Below the pieces are notes generated by a model. That model ran no database searches and was not told where the DNA came from. It saw only the letters and a program-made list of their open reading frames with translations. The position numbers were made by a program, and so were the translations under genes. Shown in pieces: positions 10,590-12,500 of a stretch of 12,500 nucleotides of DNA; position 1 is the stretch's first letter, and every line of letters starts with the position of its first letter. This DNA comes from Halocaridina rubra (lineage: Eukaryota; Arthropoda; Malacostraca; Decapoda; Atyidae), in assembly GCA_037179515.1 (NCBI GenBank), contig JAXCGZ010011654.1, forward strand, positions 2,501-15,000, in the 5' to 3' direction.

Positions 10590-10591
<2 letters not shown>
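10095..10591. other. GC-richer stretch after the RTE remnant, with 16-bp palindrome
   Basis: Directly after the RTE stop, base composition rises above that of the surroundings until about 10490. It may be the element's 3' untranslated region or a second, unidentified repeat. CCCCCTTGCAAGGGGG (10363-10378) is a perfect 16-bp palindrome. Several frames of about 80 to 115 codons on both strands cross it without any motif I recognise, so none is called. From about 10520 it is AT-rich and leads into the CA tract. Confidence 0.5.

Positions 10592-10677
<86 letters not shown>
10592..10677. repeat. (AC)n microsatellite at the 5' edge of LINE copy C
   Basis: This is a perfect AC tract of 86 bases (43 units). 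LINE homology begins directly after it at GTGAGAATGGGTACAAG, equivalent to AATGAGAATGGGTACAAG in copy D, marking the 5' truncation. Confidence 0.98.
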
Positions 10678-10680
<3 letters not shown>

Positions 10681-11336
10681 AGAATGGGTACAAGTGCAAG
10701 AAGGCCCAAGCTTGACTACTCGGTGGCTGGAGTACAACTTCAAGAGACAGAAAATGAGAGAGATCTAGGAGTAAACATACTGGCAGATTTGTCTCCAGAA
10801 ATACATATAAAAGGCATAGTAAAGGCAGCATATGCCTTCTTATCAAATGTAAGGGTAGCCTTCAGGCACATGGAAAAGGAAATGTTCCGAATATATAAGC
10901 AACCTATGTGAGGCCAAAACTCGAATAGGCAGCCCCCTTTTGGAATCCGCACTTGAAAAAGCACATAGCTAAGCTTGAAAAAGTTCAAAGACATGCCACG
11001 AAACTGGTGCCAGAGATACGCAATCTCAGTTATGATGAGAGGCTGAGGGAATTAGACTTACCATCATTCGAAGCTAGAAGATTGAGGGGGGATATGGTGA
11101 CAGTCTTTAAATTCCTTCATGGTTATGATAGAGTGGATAGGGATCGATATTTTGACATGGCAGGCTCTGGAACTAGAGGTCATAGTTTGAAGCTTCGCAA
11201 GAATACTTCTTTGCAGGAGGTAAGGAAATACTTTTTCAATGTAAGAGTAGTTGATAATTGGAATTGGCTAAGCGAGGAGGTAGTTAATGCTATCTCAATC
11301 CATAGATTTAAGGACAGGTATGATAAGTATCACTAA
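10678..11336 (+). pseudogene. CR1-like LINE RT C-terminus, copy C (frameshift and stop)
   Basis: This copy enters at RMGTSARRPKLDYSVAG, downstream of all catalytic motifs, and runs through ERDLGVNI, VRVAFRHMEKEMF, KLEKVQRHATKLV, RGDMVTVFKFLHG and WNWLSEEVVNAI to YDKYH and TAA at 11334-11336. Relative to copies B and D one base is missing near 10887-10898, sending the first frame to TGA at 10909-10911, and the LEYAAP codon TAT has become TAG (10926-10928). It is therefore dead twice over. Before the deletion it tracks copy D closely in sequence. A CA tract bounds it on each side, and copy D follows head to tail. Confidence 0.92.
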
Positions 11337-11360
11337 GTATAAAATGGAACCGATGAGGAG

Positions 11361-11409
11361 ACGGGAAGATACGAGCTTTGGGCTCTTTCCCGTAAACACA
11401 ATTAGGTAA

Positions 11410-11410
<1 letters not shown>
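11361..11410 (+). other. LINE copy C 3' hairpin and short tail
   Basis: ACGGGAA (11361-11367) pairs exactly with TTCCCGT (11387-11393), with GAGC/GCTC paired inside. Only one AATTAGGTAAT unit is present (two in copies A and B), and it passes straight into CACACA with no intervening unique base. This gives the cleanest 3' junction between the element and a CA tract. Confidence 0.72.
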
Positions 11411-11502
<92 letters not shown>

Positions 11503-11508
11503 TCACTC
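11411..11508. repeat. (CA)n tract joining LINE copies C and D
   Basis: Thirty perfect CA units (11411-11470) are followed by a single G, more CA (11472-11498) and a short CACT run to 11508. The tract touches the 3' tail of copy C on its left and the 5' truncation of copy D on its right. Confidence 0.97.
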
Positions 11509-12500
11509 TTCAAAAAGGGAAGGAGGGATACGGCTCTGAACTACAGACCAGTTTCCTTGACCAGCATAGTTTGCAAAGTTATGGAGAAACTACTAAGGAA
11601 ACATATCTCTCTTCACTTGGAATCCTTCAACTTTTTGTCAGTGAGGCAACATGGCTTCAGAGAAGGTAGATCAACAGTAACAAACTTATTAGAATTTTAT
11701 GATGAGGTAAGCCAAATCTTACAGGAAAGAGAGGGCTGGGCAGATTGCATATCCCTAGACTTCCAGAAAGCGCTTGACACTGTTCTACATGGGAGACTTA
11801 TTAGGAAGCTGCACTCAATGGCTAGAATAGGTGGAAATGTTTTGGAATGGATAAAAACTTACTTAGAAGGAAGGGAACAGAGGGTTAGAGTAAGACACTC
11901 AGTGTCTGAATGGAGAAGAGTTAGTAGTGGAGTTCCACAGGGTTCAGTTTTAGGGCCACTTTTGTTCCTTGTATATGTAAATGACCTACCAGAGTCTGTA
12001 AATTCATTCATGAATATGTTTGCAGATGATGCAAAGATTGTGAAGAAAGTAAAAAACGAGAACAATGGTAGAGAACTTCAGGAGGATCTAAATAATCTGC
12101 ATGAGTGGTCAGAAAAGTGGCTAATGAAATTCAATACTTCAAAATGTAAGGTAATGAGAATGGGTACAAGTGCAAGAAGGCCCAAGCTTGACTACTCGGT
12201 GGCTGGAGTACAACTTCAAGAGACAGAAAATGAGAGAGATCTAGGAGTAAACATACTGGCAGATTTGTCTCCAGAAATACATATAAATGGCGTAGTAAGG
12301 GCAGCATATGCATTCTTGTCAAATGTAAGGGTAGCCTTCAGGCACATGGACAAGGAAATGTTCAGAAATATTTATGTAACCTATGTGAGGCCAAAACTCG
12401 AATATGCAGCCCCCTTTTGGAATCCGCACTTGAAAAAGCACATAGCTAAGCTTGAAAAAGTTCAAAGACATGCCACGAAACTGGTGCCAGAAATACGCAA
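11509..12500 (+). CDS. CR1-like LINE reverse transcriptase, copy D (partial, open)
   Basis: This is the longest and best preserved copy, with no stop codon in about 330 codons to the right edge of the window. In order it has FKKG and NYRPVSLTS (11539 on), RQHGFREGRS, motif A SLDFQKALDTVLHGRL with its catalytic Asp at 11758-11760, motif B SSGVPQGSVLGPLLFLVYVNDLP (GVPQ from 11929), motif C MFADDAKI (12019 on, both Asp intact), WLMKFNTSKCKVM, ERDLGVNI, YVRPKLEYAAPFWN and VQRHATKLVPEIR. KALD and VLH replace the usual KAFD and VPH of related RTs. The endonuclease and RT N-terminus are missing, cut at a CACT/CA tract, and the frame passes upstream through that repeat as His-Thr, so no native start exists. 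It lies head to tail after copy C. Confidence 0.93.

Noticed and set aside
10196..10590. Overlapping frames in the GC-richer stretch
   Set aside because: There is no recognisable protein family; the frames overlap each other on both strands and the stretch fits a LINE 3' flank better.

Overview
The window looks like non-genic DNA from an animal nuclear genome, most likely a decapod crustacean and plausibly a penaeid shrimp. The reasons are the very dense dinucleotide microsatellites (TA, GA and CA tracts of 55 to 120 bases), an AT-rich background with no convincing host gene, and several decayed non-LTR (LINE) reverse transcriptase remnants of kinds common in arthropods. The species call is inference.

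Layout. 1-1310 (minus): 5'-truncated, frameshifted LINE reverse transcriptase running off the left edge, with a foreign A/T-rich segment between RT motifs A and B. 1449-1816: a (TA)n tract, a collapsed tRNA-derived SINE head (minus) and a (GA)n tract. 1817-2896: no gene seen. 2897-4082: CA tract, CR1-like LINE copy A, CA tract. 4083-5950: no confident gene; inverted repeats and two AATAAA/poly-A ends. 5951-7573: TA, GA, ATT, poly-C/poly-G and CA tracts. 7575-8170: LINE copy B. 8341-8401: GA tract. 8402-9212: no gene; two palindromes. 9213-10094: RTE-like RT C-terminal pseudogene with two TGA stops, followed by a GC-richer stretch. 10592-12500: CA tract, LINE copy C, CA tract, then LINE copy D, which is open to the right edge.

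Nothing here forms an operon or pathway. The connected story is transposon biology. Copies A to D are one CR1-like family, all on the plus strand, and each begins abruptly at a (CA)n tract, at four different places in the RT reading frame. The three copies whose 3' ends are visible share a base-paired hairpin and a short AATTAGGTAAT-type terminal repeat that leads into ACACA. This suggests an element that uses (CA)n as its landing site, or whose copies recombine through (CA)n. It is the strongest candidate for something not yet described, but it rests on four copies in one window.
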